Source: Marmoricola sp. URHB0036 (lineage in GTDB: Bacteria; Actinomycetota; Actinomycetes; Propionibacteriales; Nocardioidaceae). Taken from it: a stretch of 64,000 nucleotides of DNA. Where the stretch lies: assembly GCF_000426045.1 (NCBI RefSeq), contig NZ_AUEP01000007.1, positions 1 to 64,000 of the forward strand, written 5' to 3'. The notes beneath the pieces are model-generated. The model was not told the origin of the DNA, made no database searches, and worked only from the letters and a program-made list of their open reading frames with translations. This document shows, piece by piece, positions 26,510-36,283 of the stretch. The position numbers and the translations under genes were made by a program. Every line of letters starts with the position of its first letter. Position 1 is the first letter of the stretch.

Positions 26510-27496
26510 GTGACGGCCATGGCGACGGAAGTAGTGCGAGCACGGCACTTAGCCATCCCCCCATCGATGTTCGGGATTCCCTTTGGGATTGCCGCTTTGT
26601 CCGGAGTTTGGCGTATCAGCGGTGACCACTGGGCGGCGCTGGTCGCCGACGCACTCGCGGCAGTGTCGGCGCTGCTGACGCTGGCTCTCGTGGTCCCGTG
26701 GCTCATAGAGTTGCTCCGACACGAGCGCGTGCTGGCGCAGGATCTGCGAGATCCGGTCGTGGGCCCGTTCGTTCCTGTCGCTGCGATCACTCCCATGCTG
26801 TTATCCGCCGCTCTACAGGAGCGGTCCGACATCTTGGCGCGCACGCTGGTGGCAGCCTTCGCGTTCCTTACTCTGGTCGGCGGCCTCTTTGTCGTCATCG
26901 CATGGTTGGCCACCTCACTGCCGCTGAGCAGCTACCACCCCGGCTTTTATCTGCCAACGGCCGGCGGTGCGCTCCTGACGGCACAGTGCGTGGCTGCTTT
27001 CGACTGGCTTTACCTTGCTCGCACGCTGTTCTTCATCGGCGTCGCAGCATGGCTGATCCTCGGCGTCGTCACGAGTCTGCGGCTCACGCGCACACCGTTG
27101 CCGCCGTCGCTGCGCCCTGTGGTGGTCATCGAGCTCGCTGCACCGGCACTGGCGAGCAACACCTATCTCGTCGTCTTCAACCACTACGACCAGTACGCAG
27201 TGGCGTTGACGGCGACTACAGCGATCATGGCGCTTGTCCAGGTGGCGATCATTCCGTACTTCCGCGGTTCGTCATTTGGCGTTGCGTTCTGGTCGGCCGC
27301 ATTCAGCATCTCAACCACAGCGGCCCTCGCTGTCCGGTGGATAGACCATGAAGAGCCGACGCGACCTGCTTTATGGGTTGCGTTGGCGTTGACGCTGGCC
27401 ACCGGCGTGGTGGTGCTGCTGACCTTCGCCACTGTCTCGGCGGTACGTGCTGGTCGATTCTTTCCCGTTGCACCCAGGTCTGCCCCCAGCGACTGA
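26510..27496 (+). CDS. TehA/SLAC1-type anion channel family membrane protein
   Basis: 328 residues (GTG 26510 or ATG 26519). About ten hydrophobic segments. N-terminal PPSMFGIPFGIAALSGVW and the later YHPGFYLPTAGGALLTAQC are family hallmarks of tellurite-resistance/dicarboxylate or anion channels (TDT family). It could move short organic acids or anions across the membrane, useful with fermentative metabolism; this is inference. It is convergent with the large LuxR gene. Confidence 0.75.
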   Translation: MTAMATEVVRARHLAIPPSMFGIPFGIAALSGVWRISGDHWAALVADALAAVSALLTLALVVPWLIELLRHERVLAQDLRDPVVGPFVPVAAITPMLLSAALQERSDILARTLVAAFAFLTLVGGLFVVIAWLATSLPLSSYHPGFYLPTAGGALLTAQCVAAFDWLYLARTLFFIGVAAWLILGVVTSLRLTRTPLPPSLRPVVVIELAAPALASNTYLVVFNHYDQYAVALTATTAIMALVQVAIIPYFRGSSFGVAFWSAAFSISTTAALAVRWIDHEEPTRPALWVALALTLATGVVVLLTFATVSAVRAGRFFPVAPRSAPSD

Positions 27497-27564
27497 ACGC
27501 CTGCAGTGGCTCGACCCTTTGCACGTCGCGGTTCAGGCACACGACTGCACGAGGACGACCGTGG

Positions 27565-30303
27565 TCATCTGTCTCCGAGAGCCGTTCGCAGGTCCTTGCG
27601 CGAGCTGATGACGAGCTTGGCGAACACCTTCCGTAGGTGCCATTCGACGGTGCGAGCGCTGATAAAGAGCCGTTCGCCGATGTCAGCGTTCGTCAGGCCG
27701 GAGCTGGCGAGCTCTGCGATCTGCCTCTCTTGGGGCGTCAGTTCCGTGGGGTTCTCCACGCGGACTCGCTTGCGCACGGTTTCGCCGGTCGCCGCCAACT
27801 CGCGCCGCGCCCTCTCGGCGAACGCCTCCATTCCGATGGCAGACAGCAGCGCGTGGGCGGCACGCAACTGGCTTCGGCCGTCGACGCGGCGGTTCTCGCG
27901 GCGCAGCCACTCGCCGTACAGCAGGTGTGAGCGTCCCAGTTCGACGCGGAGCCCTGCACGGCTGAAGCAATCGATCGCTTGGAGGTAGTACTTCTCGGCC
28001 GTCGATCCTGCGCTCAGCAACGCGCACGCCCGAGCTTCGACGCCACGTGCAAATTGGGTTGCCGCCGGCGCTGTCGTGCGCGTGAGTCGATCAAGACCTT
28101 CCTGCGCGTCGGCTGGCCTCCCGGTCCGCACGGCCGCCTCGATGAGCTCAGGCAGGGCCCAGGCTGACGGGTGCAGGTCCAACGGGTCGGGACTGGCAAG
28201 TCGAGCTTCTGCCAGTGCCTCCTCGTATCGGCCATGGCCGTTGTGGAGCACTGCGGACGCCCAGTGCCCGATGCTGGCGGCAAGGCCTTGTCCCTGCTCG
28301 GTGGCCCGACTCAACGTGGCTTCGATCATCGCCCTCGCCTCGTCCGTGCCCCGCAGTGAAGCGACGTACAGGGGTCCGTAGGCGACCAGACTGGTTCCAG
28401 TGGCGTCACGCACCTCGGCGCCCTCTGCACCGAGAGCCTCGGCAGCCGCGAGATCGCCCGAGCGAGCCACGACGACACTCAACGCAGCGAGGTAGAAGGG
28501 CAGTTGTTCGAGCGCTCCCGTGTCCCGCACGATCTGGATCTGGCGCGAGCAGATGGCTCTCGCCCCGTCGTCGTCCCACAGAAGGAACGGCGCGGTTACC
28601 GCCATCCACCCCCAGGCGATGGTGGCGTCCTCTCGCGCGAACATGTCTGTTGCCTGGCGCAGGTCCGACGCTGCAGCGGCGCGCCCAGAAGTGACCAGCA
28701 GCGTCAGACCGTCGAGGAGATGGTCCATGGCGCGTGGCGGCCCTGGCGGCGCTCCGAACTGGACGACGGCACGGCTGATCTCTGGCAGGTCACCAGCTCC
28801 GGCTCGATCAGCGAAACGCGCCGCGCCCCAGGCGTTCAGGTAGGTCTCACGGGCGAGCTCGACGTCGAGGGGTTCGAGCTTTCTGGCTGCCGCGAGCAGC
28901 AGCTGCGGAGCCGTACTGGTCGCCCCGGAGCTGAACGCGATCTGACCTCGCAAGAGGTTGAGCTTGGCCCTCTGGAGGTCGTCGAGCCTCGCTGATTCCG
29001 CGGCGGCCAGCATCCGAAGAGCGACATCGAACGCGCCCGCATGCAGGTGTGCCTCGGCGGCCGCCAGTGCTCGGTTGGCTCGCACCCCCGGCTCAGGCGT
29101 CAGCTCGAGAGCCCGCTGCAGGAACGCCGCCGCGGCGACGAGTCCGCCACGCGCCCTGGCTCGGCCGGCGCATCGCTCCAGCTCCGCGGCCACCGCTTCG
29201 TCCGGTCCCGTGGCCGCCGCGGCCAAGTGCCAGGCGCGTCGTTCGGCATTGACATCCTGGTCGGACACCTCAGCCAACGTGAGGTGCACCTTGCGGCGCG
29301 CTGCTGCGCTGGCCGCGTGATAGATCGCGGACCGCGCAAGTGGATGGCGGAAGATGACCCGCTCCGTCATCGAGACGAGATGATCGGTCTCCGCTGCGGT
29401 CGCGGCGGATGAGGGAACACCGAGTCTGCCGGCCGCGGCCCAGACCAGTGCCGCGTCACCCACAGGCTCCGCAGCCGCGATGAGCGCGAAGAGCTGGCTG
29501 TCCGAAGGCAGCGCCGCGAATCGTTCACGAAAGGTCTCCTCGATCCGGCCCGTCAACGAGTCATGCCCGATTGCTCCGAAACCGGTCGCCAGCTCACTGG
29601 CGGTCAAACCTCGCGGGAGCTCGAGCAGCGCCAGTGGGTTGCCCTGGGTTTCGGCCACGATCTGATCGAGCACCCGCCCGTCCGACCGAAAGGTCACCTC
29701 GGAGGTCAAGAGCGCGCGTGCGTCATCTGGGCCGAGGCCGTGCACCTCCAGCTCTGGGAGGCCGCGCAGGTCCCTGACCGTCCCGCGGGCGCCGAACAGG
29801 AGCGCCACTGATTCTGCCTGCAGCCGCCTTGCCACGAAGCCCACCGCTTGGGCGGAGGCCTGATCCAACCACTGGGCATCATCTACGACGCACAGAAGCG
29901 GTCGTTCCGCGGCGACCTCCGCGACCAGGCCCAGGACGGCCAGGCCGACCAGGAACGGATCAGGAGCCTCTCCATGGCTGAGTCCGAAGACCGTCTCCAG
30001 CGCCGTTCGCTGAGGCTTGGGTAGTTGGTCCAACCGGTCGAGTATGGGGGCGCAGAGCTGGTGAAGCGCCGCGAACGGCAGCTCCATCTCCGATTGCACC
30101 CCGACCGCCCTCAGGACCCGCACGTCGTGCGCCGACGCGACGACGTGGTCCAGGAGTGCGGTCTTGCCGATGCCCGCATCTCCGGTGAGGACAAGCGCGC
30201 GACTCTCGCCTCTTCTCACCGCGTCGATGACGGTCTCGAGTGCCGCGCACTCGTCTTGCCGCCCGCGAAGCCTTCTTCGCTCGGTCGGTCCACTCGGCTT
30301 CAC
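27565..30303 (-). CDS. LAL-type LuxR regulator, AAA + TPR-like + HTH (912 aa)
   Basis: N-terminal P-loop module: LRGRQDECAALETVIDAV, Walker A TGDAGIGKTALLDH (~40-50), Walker B PLLCVVDDAQWLD. A long helical repeat region follows, and the C-terminal LuxR HTH is complete (LTPQERQIAELASSGLTNAD, then IGERLFISARTVEWHLRKVF). LAL proteins are ATP-dependent one-component activators of secondary or stress metabolism. It closely resembles the protein at 33.5-36.3 kb and is likely a paralogue. No clear motif copy precedes it. Confidence 0.9.
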   Translation of the reverse strand: MKPSGPTERRRLRGRQDECAALETVIDAVRRGESRALVLTGDAGIGKTALLDHVVASAHDVRVLRAVGVQSEMELPFAALHQLCAPILDRLDQLPKPQRTALETVFGLSHGEAPDPFLVGLAVLGLVAEVAAERPLLCVVDDAQWLDQASAQAVGFVARRLQAESVALLFGARGTVRDLRGLPELEVHGLGPDDARALLTSEVTFRSDGRVLDQIVAETQGNPLALLELPRGLTASELATGFGAIGHDSLTGRIEETFRERFAALPSDSQLFALIAAAEPVGDAALVWAAAGRLGVPSSAATAAETDHLVSMTERVIFRHPLARSAIYHAASAAARRKVHLTLAEVSDQDVNAERRAWHLAAAATGPDEAVAAELERCAGRARARGGLVAAAAFLQRALELTPEPGVRANRALAAAEAHLHAGAFDVALRMLAAAESARLDDLQRAKLNLLRGQIAFSSGATSTAPQLLLAAARKLEPLDVELARETYLNAWGAARFADRAGAGDLPEISRAVVQFGAPPGPPRAMDHLLDGLTLLVTSGRAAAASDLRQATDMFAREDATIAWGWMAVTAPFLLWDDDGARAICSRQIQIVRDTGALEQLPFYLAALSVVVARSGDLAAAEALGAEGAEVRDATGTSLVAYGPLYVASLRGTDEARAMIEATLSRATEQGQGLAASIGHWASAVLHNGHGRYEEALAEARLASPDPLDLHPSAWALPELIEAAVRTGRPADAQEGLDRLTRTTAPAATQFARGVEARACALLSAGSTAEKYYLQAIDCFSRAGLRVELGRSHLLYGEWLRRENRRVDGRSQLRAAHALLSAIGMEAFAERARRELAATGETVRKRVRVENPTELTPQERQIAELASSGLTNADIGERLFISARTVEWHLRKVFAKLVISSRKDLRTALGDR

Positions 30304-30467
30304 ACGTCGTTCGGCCCCTAGTCTCGCGCTGCGCCCACCCCACGCCGTTGGGGCGGCCAGTGTCGAGGAACAGTTCTTGGGACACTAGAACGCTGCACGT
30401 AGGGTGGCAACGGGTTTGACCTCGCATCACCCAGTTTGCGGACAGATGGTCACCCACCTGGGCCACC

Positions 30468-30857
30468 TTACCGCTTGCTCCGCGCACCAGAAGTGTCGCT
30501 CAGGGCAGAGCGCCACTCCGGCACGCTGAACGGGTCCGCGAAGTACTGCGTCTCGTGAATGACCTGCTGGTCGAGGAACTCCATGATCGACACCGAGAAC
30601 GTCGGCACACCGTCGTAGGAGATGGTGCACTCGCTCACCCACAGGTTGCCTTCACCGACGATGCGAAGTACGGCGAAGCGCCGGTCAGCGGGATGCTGAC
30701 TGCGCTGGGCTGCGATGGTGGCCCGCCCTCGGAAGCGCTCCCCTGACTGGGGGTATTCCAACTCAGCGTCCACCGCGTAGATGGCGTGCTCTGCATCTGT
30801 GTCGCCGAGGTCGGACGCCAGCCAGTGTGCCTCGATGGCGGCCTTGGTCGTAGCCAT
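30468..30857 (-). CDS. SnoaL/NTF2-like protein
   Basis: 129 residues starting MATTKAAIEAHWLASDLGDT. The alpha+beta barrel pattern of SnoaL-like proteins is visible: short N-terminal helix, VDAELEYPQSGERFRGRATI, IVGEGNLWVSECTISYDG, and VSIMEFLDQQVIHETQYFAD. These act as isomerases, cyclases or ligand-binding proteins; the function here is unknown. The last gene in the regulator / cupin-like / SnoaL operon (10-nt gap). Confidence 0.75.
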   Translation of the reverse strand: MATTKAAIEAHWLASDLGDTDAEHAIYAVDAELEYPQSGERFRGRATIAAQRSQHPADRRFAVLRIVGEGNLWVSECTISYDGVPTFSVSIMEFLDQQVIHETQYFADPFSVPEWRSALSDTSGARSKR

Positions 30858-30867
30858 GACGTCCCTT

Positions 30868-31266
30868 CTATGCCAATACGTTGGGCAGGCGTGGACGCGT
30901 GCACGTGAGGAGCAGGACGGAGTCGGTCAGGGCAGTCACGTCCATCTCTGCGAGCCGTCCCACGACCATCTCACCTGGGAAGGTGGTGGCTGATCTGCCC
31001 CAGCCCCGCACGCGCACCTGGCCCTGCAAGACCTGGATCGCCGTCCCATCGTCCACAGGCGCCGATCCGGAGAGGGCACGTCCGGCGGTCATGGCAACCA
31101 GAAGAATGACGGTGGCGTATCCGTCATCGTGGAGTATCTCGATGCTCCTCCCCGGCTCTGCGTTGCGAGCGCGTAGGAGATGCCGCCTGCTCAGCACCAT
31201 GAGGGAGGCACGCTCGACTCGTCTCCGTGTTGAGGTCGCCACACTGCCCCTCGTCACCGGGCTCAA
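30868..31266 (-). CDS. cupin-like small protein
   Basis: 132 residues from a TTG that overlaps the LuxR stop (TTGA); ATG at 31200 is an alternative giving 110 residues. The core, DDGYATVILLVAMTAGRALS then DDGTAIQVLQGQVRVRGWG and FPGEMVVGRLAEMDVTALTD, has the jelly-roll periodicity of cupins, without an obvious His metal site. It may be a sensor or anti-stress domain protein. Confidence in fold is moderate. Confidence 0.55.
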   Translation of the reverse strand: MSPVTRGSVATSTRRRVERASLMVLSRRHLLRARNAEPGRSIEILHDDGYATVILLVAMTAGRALSGSAPVDDGTAIQVLQGQVRVRGWGRSATTFPGEMVVGRLAEMDVTALTDSVLLLTCTRPRLPNVLA

Positions 31267-33161
31267 CGCTCGAGCGCTGCCGTGAGCTGAATCCGTCTGG
31301 TGACGCCCAGCTTGGGGAACAGCCGGTACAGGTGCGCTCCGACGGTGCGTGGCGAAAGTGAGAGCACGGTTCCGATCTCGCGGTTGGTCATCCCGGCTGC
31401 CGCCATCCGCGCCACCTCCAGTTCCTGTGAGGAAAGCAGCACCGTCGACTCAGCGGATGGCCGTGCAGGCCGGATCCCGGCTGCTCGAAGCTCATGAGCG
31501 GCACGCCTCTCCCATGGGTCGGCGTCCATGGACCTGAACATTCGTTCGGCCGTGGCCAGATGCCGTCGAGCCTCCAGGGCCCGCCGGCTTCTGCGCAGTT
31601 GTTCACCACGCGCCAGGTGGGCGCGGGCACCCAACCAAGGCCAGCGGCCCACGCCGTGCGAGAACAACACCTCATAGCACGCATCTGCATGGGCGGGCTC
31701 GCTCAGCATGGCGGTGGCGAGCAGGAGCTCCCCCAGCCCGATGTCGTTGTCGAACATCTCCTCGTCTCCGAGGGTCGAGATGAGCTCGCGCGTCTGCACC
31801 ACTCTGTCAGCGTGAACCGCAGCGTCGGCGAGATGGCTCAACATCCCCCAGGCGATGAGGCCGTCGATCGACCCGCAGGGACTGTCGAGTAGCGATGCGA
31901 GCAAGTCGTACCCGTCAACCCACCGCTCGTGGGCGAGCAGCTCTACGGCCTCCACCAGATCTGCAAGGTCTCGGTCAGTGGAGCGGTCCGAGAGCGCAAC
32001 ATGCGTCAGGAGGGAGGATTCCTCGGTCACGACCTCTCCCCGGCGGACCCTCAGGACTGAGGTGGCGAAGGCGGCACGGTCCAGCCAGCGGGACTGGTCC
32101 GTCTGAGTGCCGAGCCGCGTGGCTCTGAGAAGAGCAGCCGTCGCGGTCGGGATTCGACCAAGACACGTCGCTACCTGGCCGACCAGAGCGTGCGCAACGG
32201 TTGCTACGCCGCATTGTCCATTGCCCTCGAGCTGAGTCGCAGCCCGTTCGAGCAAGGGCAGGGACACGGAGAGCGCACCACACCTCAAGGCGTCGAGGCC
32301 GGCCAGCGCGGTCGCGGCCGCTCTGCCGACAGACGAGGGACTTTCCTGATGCGCCTTCGTGACCATGGCGGCGATCCGTCCGGAGCCGGATGCGAACTCC
32401 GCAGCCAGGACGGCGAAAGCCGACGATGCCTGGCCCCAGTCACACAGGAGCTGGGCCGCCGACAGCTGCTGCTGCCACGTGCCGCCCTTGGAGCTTGTAC
32501 CGCGAAAGGCTGACTCGAGTGCATCGCCGACGAGGCTCGTGTCTGCGTCGAGCTCGAGCCTGCGGCAGTCGGTGAGCAACTCGGTGCCCCGGCCCCACAA
32601 CCCACCCGCGAACGCGCATGCAACACCCTGGACGAGTAGCTGGGCGCGCTCCACCGAATCCTCGCTGAGCCATGCTGCCCGGCTGAACATCTCGGTCGCC
32701 TCGTCCTGGCGGCCTGCTGCCTGGAAGCGCACTGCTGCCGAGCGAGCACGACGCGCAGCCGCTCTGTTCGGCACGACCTGGGCCATGGCTTCGTGCCACT
32801 CGCGAACCAGGGAATCCCCGGTCAGTACCTTGGCCCAGGCAGCGTGCGCCTCGGCAACTGCTGAAGGTGGCTCTGAGTCGAGCGCTCTGGTCATCGTGCT
32901 GTAGTCACCCAGGGCCAGACAGGTCTGACGGCGCACCACCTGACCGGCCCTGACCAGGCTGTCGACTTCCGACCCGTGCACGGTTCGTCCAAGGATCAAG
33001 GAGGCCGCGGAGAGCAGACTCCACTCCTCAGCCAAGCCCGCAGTTGCGAGTAGCCGGACGAGGGTTCTCTCGGCCGATCGGCGGACGCTCGCACGACATG
33101 ACGACAGGCCTCCGGAGTGCACCAAACGGAGAACGACATCAGCGTCGATCGTCGCAGTCAT
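31263..33161 (-). CDS. LuxR-family regulator with helical repeats, no NTPase domain
   Basis: 632 residues. The N-terminus starts within what would be the helical region of LAL proteins (no Walker A), and most of the chain is Ala/Leu-rich TPR-like repeats. The C-terminal HTH is intact: LLSSQELEVARMAAAGMTNR, then EIGTVLSLSPRTVGAHLYRL. ATG 33161 follows GGGAGGCGG. A recurrent motif copy sits 80 nt upstream. It is either a naturally short LAL derivative or one that lost its ATPase head. Confidence 0.85.
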   Translation of the reverse strand: MTATIDADVVLRLVHSGGLSSCRASVRRSAERTLVRLLATAGLAEEWSLLSAASLILGRTVHGSEVDSLVRAGQVVRRQTCLALGDYSTMTRALDSEPPSAVAEAHAAWAKVLTGDSLVREWHEAMAQVVPNRAAARRARSAAVRFQAAGRQDEATEMFSRAAWLSEDSVERAQLLVQGVACAFAGGLWGRGTELLTDCRRLELDADTSLVGDALESAFRGTSSKGGTWQQQLSAAQLLCDWGQASSAFAVLAAEFASGSGRIAAMVTKAHQESPSSVGRAAATALAGLDALRCGALSVSLPLLERAATQLEGNGQCGVATVAHALVGQVATCLGRIPTATAALLRATRLGTQTDQSRWLDRAAFATSVLRVRRGEVVTEESSLLTHVALSDRSTDRDLADLVEAVELLAHERWVDGYDLLASLLDSPCGSIDGLIAWGMLSHLADAAVHADRVVQTRELISTLGDEEMFDNDIGLGELLLATAMLSEPAHADACYEVLFSHGVGRWPWLGARAHLARGEQLRRSRRALEARRHLATAERMFRSMDADPWERRAAHELRAAGIRPARPSAESTVLLSSQELEVARMAAAGMTNREIGTVLSLSPRTVGAHLYRLFPKLGVTRRIQLTAALER

Positions 33162-33241
33162 GGCATCCGCCTCCCACATCCAGTCCTGACATCTCTGCGT
33201 CAGGATCTGACGCATCTACACCGTGTCTGAGCGCGGACGGA

Positions 33242-33264
33242 TTCGCGCCCGTGTGACCCACTGG
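33242..33264 (-). promoter_or_regulatory. recurrent motif copy, LuxR operon
   Basis: Minus strand: CCAGTG, GGTCA, CACGGG, CGCGAA; 80 nt before the LuxR ATG at 33161. Confidence 0.55.
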
Positions 33265-33499
33265 CGAGCACCCCGGATCGCCGCTGGGGAGCCGCCAGGG
33301 CTGCATAGAGCTCCCCACGGACGCTCGGAGACCACCGCAGACCAGTAGCAACGACCGGGACGAACTCGTAAGGTGGCCAAGAGACTGGTTGCATATCCAC
33401 CAACGCCGGCCAGCACTCTGCGGCCGCCGCCTTGCTCGTGATCCTGGTCGTTCTCGTTCTCGCGTTGTCTACGTGGTCTTGAGCAGGAGGGCGACGAGG

Positions 33500-36283
33500 A
33501 TGAAGGTCAACGAACGACTGTCACCTAGCGGTGAGGACGGCCGCCTGTTCGGACGGCATTCCGAGTGCGACCGTTTCGATGAGCTCCTGGCATCGGCTCG
33601 AGCCGGCCTGAGTGGAGTCATCGTGCTCCGTGGCGGCCCCGGGCTCGGGAAGTCGACGCTGCTGGAACATGCCGTCGGCAGGGCGACGGACATGCGGATC
33701 CTGCGGGCACAGGGGGTCGAGTCCGAGATGGAGCTTCCCTATGCAGCCCTCCACCAGTTGTGCGCACCGCTCATGGCGCTTGTGTCCACGCTTCCGGCGC
33801 CGCAGGGTGAAGCCCTGGCAACCGTGTTCGGCGTACGCACAGGTCTGCCCCCTGACCGGTTTCTTGTCGGTCTTTCGGTGCTCAGCCTGCTGTCCCAGGC
33901 CGCCGAGGAGCAGCCCCTGTTGTGCGTGGTGGACGACGCCCAGTGGTTGGATGCCTCCTCAGCCCAGGTTCTCGGGTTCGTCGCCCGCCGCCTCCTTGCT
34001 GAACCGATCGCTTTCGCGTTCGGTGCTCGGCAAACGCCGGAGGGTCTGTTCGGGCTGCCGGAGCTCGAGCTCACGGGTCTTCGTGATGTCGACGCCCGCG
34101 TGCTGCTGGACTCGGTCACGCGCACGCGTCTCGACGGACACGTCCGAGATCAGATCGTCGCGGAGACCCGGGGCAACCCGTTGGCGCTGCTGGAGCTTCC
34201 TCGCGGGCTCACCACCACCGAGCTGGCCGGCGGATTCGGCTTGTTGCAGGGGGGCGCGCTGCCTGGCCGCATCGAGGAGAGCTTCAAGCGGCGCATCGAC
34301 GGTCTGTCCGAGGGCACCCGTACCCTCCTTCTCATCGCCGCTGCTGAACCTGTCGGGGACCCGGCCATCATGTGGCGAGCCGCGGAACGCCTCGGCATCG
34401 AGCTCAGCGCCGCCATCGACGACGACACCGAGGACCTGCTGGCGATCAACGAACGCGTCACGTTCAGACACCCGCTGGTGCGCTCGGCGGTGTACGGCGC
34501 GGCCAGCTCCTCGGAGCGCCGTGCGGTGCACCGTGCCTTGGCCGAGGTGACCGACAAAGAACTCGATCCAGATCGCCGCGCGTGGCATCTCGCCTCCGCG
34601 GCAGCCGGTCCGGACGAGGCTGTGGCCGCCGAGCTGGGGCGCTCGGCGGAGAGGGCTCAGGCCAGAGGCGGGCTGCCGGCAGCAGCGGCGTTCCTGCAGC
34701 GAGCCGTCACCCTCACGACCGACCCGGCTCTGCGGGCGGACCGCGCACTGGCCGCGGCACGCGCCAGTCTGCACGCCGCCGATCTCGAGTCCGCGGGCCG
34801 GTTCACCGAGATAGCCAGCCGCGAGGCACAGGACGATTCGCAAGAGGCGCGGGCGCTGCTCATGCAGGGGCACATCGCCTTCGCTTCGGGGTTCAACGAC
34901 GACGCCATTGCGCTCCTGTTCCAAGCAGCCCGGCGCCTGGAGCCGCTGGACATGGCTCTCGCGAGGGAGACCTACCTGGTCGCATGGGGGTCAGCGGCCG
35001 TGATCGCCGCAGACCAGCCGAGCGTCGAGAAGATCTCGCGTGCGGTCGTGGCTCTGCCGCCCATGACCGGTGCCCCTCGGCCGCTCGACCTCGTGTTGGA
35101 TGGCTGCGCCCGCCTGGTCATGGACGGCCGGGCGGCAGCTGTTCCGCTGCTGAAGGCGGCGGCAGCGGCCATCGCAGAACTGCCGGCTCGCGACGTGCTC
35201 ACCTGGGGCTGGCAGGCCAGCGGTGTCTTCGCAGCCATCTGGGACGACGCACTCCAGCGCGCCGTGCACGGCCGCGAGGTCGATGTGGTCCGCGCGGCGG
35301 GTGCGTTGACCGAGCTTCCGATCCATCTCGTCTCCCACGCAGTGACGGTCATCTGGACCGGCGAATTCGCTGCCGCTGAGGTGCTCGTCGCAGAGGGAGA
35401 CCTGGCCGCTGCTGCAACAGGCACGCAGCTGGCGCCGAGCGCTGGGCTCATCCTGGCCGCCCTTCGTGGCCGAGAGCCGGAGGCGGCACCGCTGATCGAG
35501 GCGGTCATCGAGCAGGCGGGTGCGGCGCATCAGCTCATGGGAGTCACCTACGCCAACTGGGCGGCCGCCATTCTGTACAACGGGCTCGCCAAGTACGGCG
35601 ACGCCGTGCGCGCTGCGCGCGTCTGTGCGGATATCGGTGACCTCTGGATCTCTGTCTGGGCGCTCCCCGAGATGGTGGAGGCGGCCGCGCGTGCGGGAGA
35701 CGAGGGGGCAGCGAGAGCAGCACTCGCCCGACTCGAGGACGCCACAGAACCTTGTGGTACCGATTGGGCTCTAGGGGTGCTGGCTCGCTCGCGGGCGCTG
35801 CTGGCTGATGAGGACCGGGCGACGGAGCTGTTCGCCGAGGCTGTGGAGCGACTGAGCCGCACCCGGTTGCGTCCCGAGCTCGCCAGGGCGTACCTCCTGC
35901 ACGGTGAGTGGCTGCGCGGAAGCGGACAGCACGTGAATGCCCGTGGTCCCCTGCGGACGGCGTACGACATGTTCGGCTCGATCGGCATGGAGGCCTTCGC
36001 AGAACGAGCACGTCGAGAGCTTGTGGCAGCAGGAGAGACAGTGGTGCGTCGGGCAAGCCGCTTCACGGCTACCGACGAGCTGACGTCTCAGGAGCGTCAG
36101 ATTGCGCTCATGGTGCGGTCCGGGTTGTCGAACCCCGAGGTCGGTGCTCGCCTCTTCCTCAGTCCCCGCACCGTCGAGTGGCATCTTCGTAAGGTGTTCG
36201 CCAAGCTGTCGATCACCTCGAGGCGGCAGCTGCGCGAGGCACTGAAGGGCTTCGACTGGGTACCGACCGACGGGGCAGCGTGA
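33500..36283 (+). CDS. LAL-type LuxR regulator, AAA + TPR-like + HTH (927 aa)
   Basis: Same architecture as the 912-aa protein: LFGRHSECDRFDELLASARA, Walker A RGGPGLGKSTLLEH, Walker B PLLCVVDDAQWLD, helical repeats, and HTH (LTSQERQIALMVRSGLSNPE, then VGARLFLSPRTVEWHLRKVF). ATG 33500 is chosen from AGGAGG nine bases upstream. It reads away from the 632-aa regulator, with 338 bp between. Probably a paralogue of the first LAL gene, produced by duplication around the middle regulator. Confidence 0.9.
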   Translation: MKVNERLSPSGEDGRLFGRHSECDRFDELLASARAGLSGVIVLRGGPGLGKSTLLEHAVGRATDMRILRAQGVESEMELPYAALHQLCAPLMALVSTLPAPQGEALATVFGVRTGLPPDRFLVGLSVLSLLSQAAEEQPLLCVVDDAQWLDASSAQVLGFVARRLLAEPIAFAFGARQTPEGLFGLPELELTGLRDVDARVLLDSVTRTRLDGHVRDQIVAETRGNPLALLELPRGLTTTELAGGFGLLQGGALPGRIEESFKRRIDGLSEGTRTLLLIAAAEPVGDPAIMWRAAERLGIELSAAIDDDTEDLLAINERVTFRHPLVRSAVYGAASSSERRAVHRALAEVTDKELDPDRRAWHLASAAAGPDEAVAAELGRSAERAQARGGLPAAAAFLQRAVTLTTDPALRADRALAAARASLHAADLESAGRFTEIASREAQDDSQEARALLMQGHIAFASGFNDDAIALLFQAARRLEPLDMALARETYLVAWGSAAVIAADQPSVEKISRAVVALPPMTGAPRPLDLVLDGCARLVMDGRAAAVPLLKAAAAAIAELPARDVLTWGWQASGVFAAIWDDALQRAVHGREVDVVRAAGALTELPIHLVSHAVTVIWTGEFAAAEVLVAEGDLAAAATGTQLAPSAGLILAALRGREPEAAPLIEAVIEQAGAAHQLMGVTYANWAAAILYNGLAKYGDAVRAARVCADIGDLWISVWALPEMVEAAARAGDEGAARAALARLEDATEPCGTDWALGVLARSRALLADEDRATELFAEAVERLSRTRLRPELARAYLLHGEWLRGSGQHVNARGPLRTAYDMFGSIGMEAFAERARRELVAAGETVVRRASRFTATDELTSQERQIALMVRSGLSNPEVGARLFLSPRTVEWHLRKVFAKLSITSRRQLREALKGFDWVPTDGAA

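Noticed and set aside
30320-30345. Possible motif copy before the 912-aa LAL gene
   Set aside because: Only CTCGCG is shared; the remaining positions disagree.
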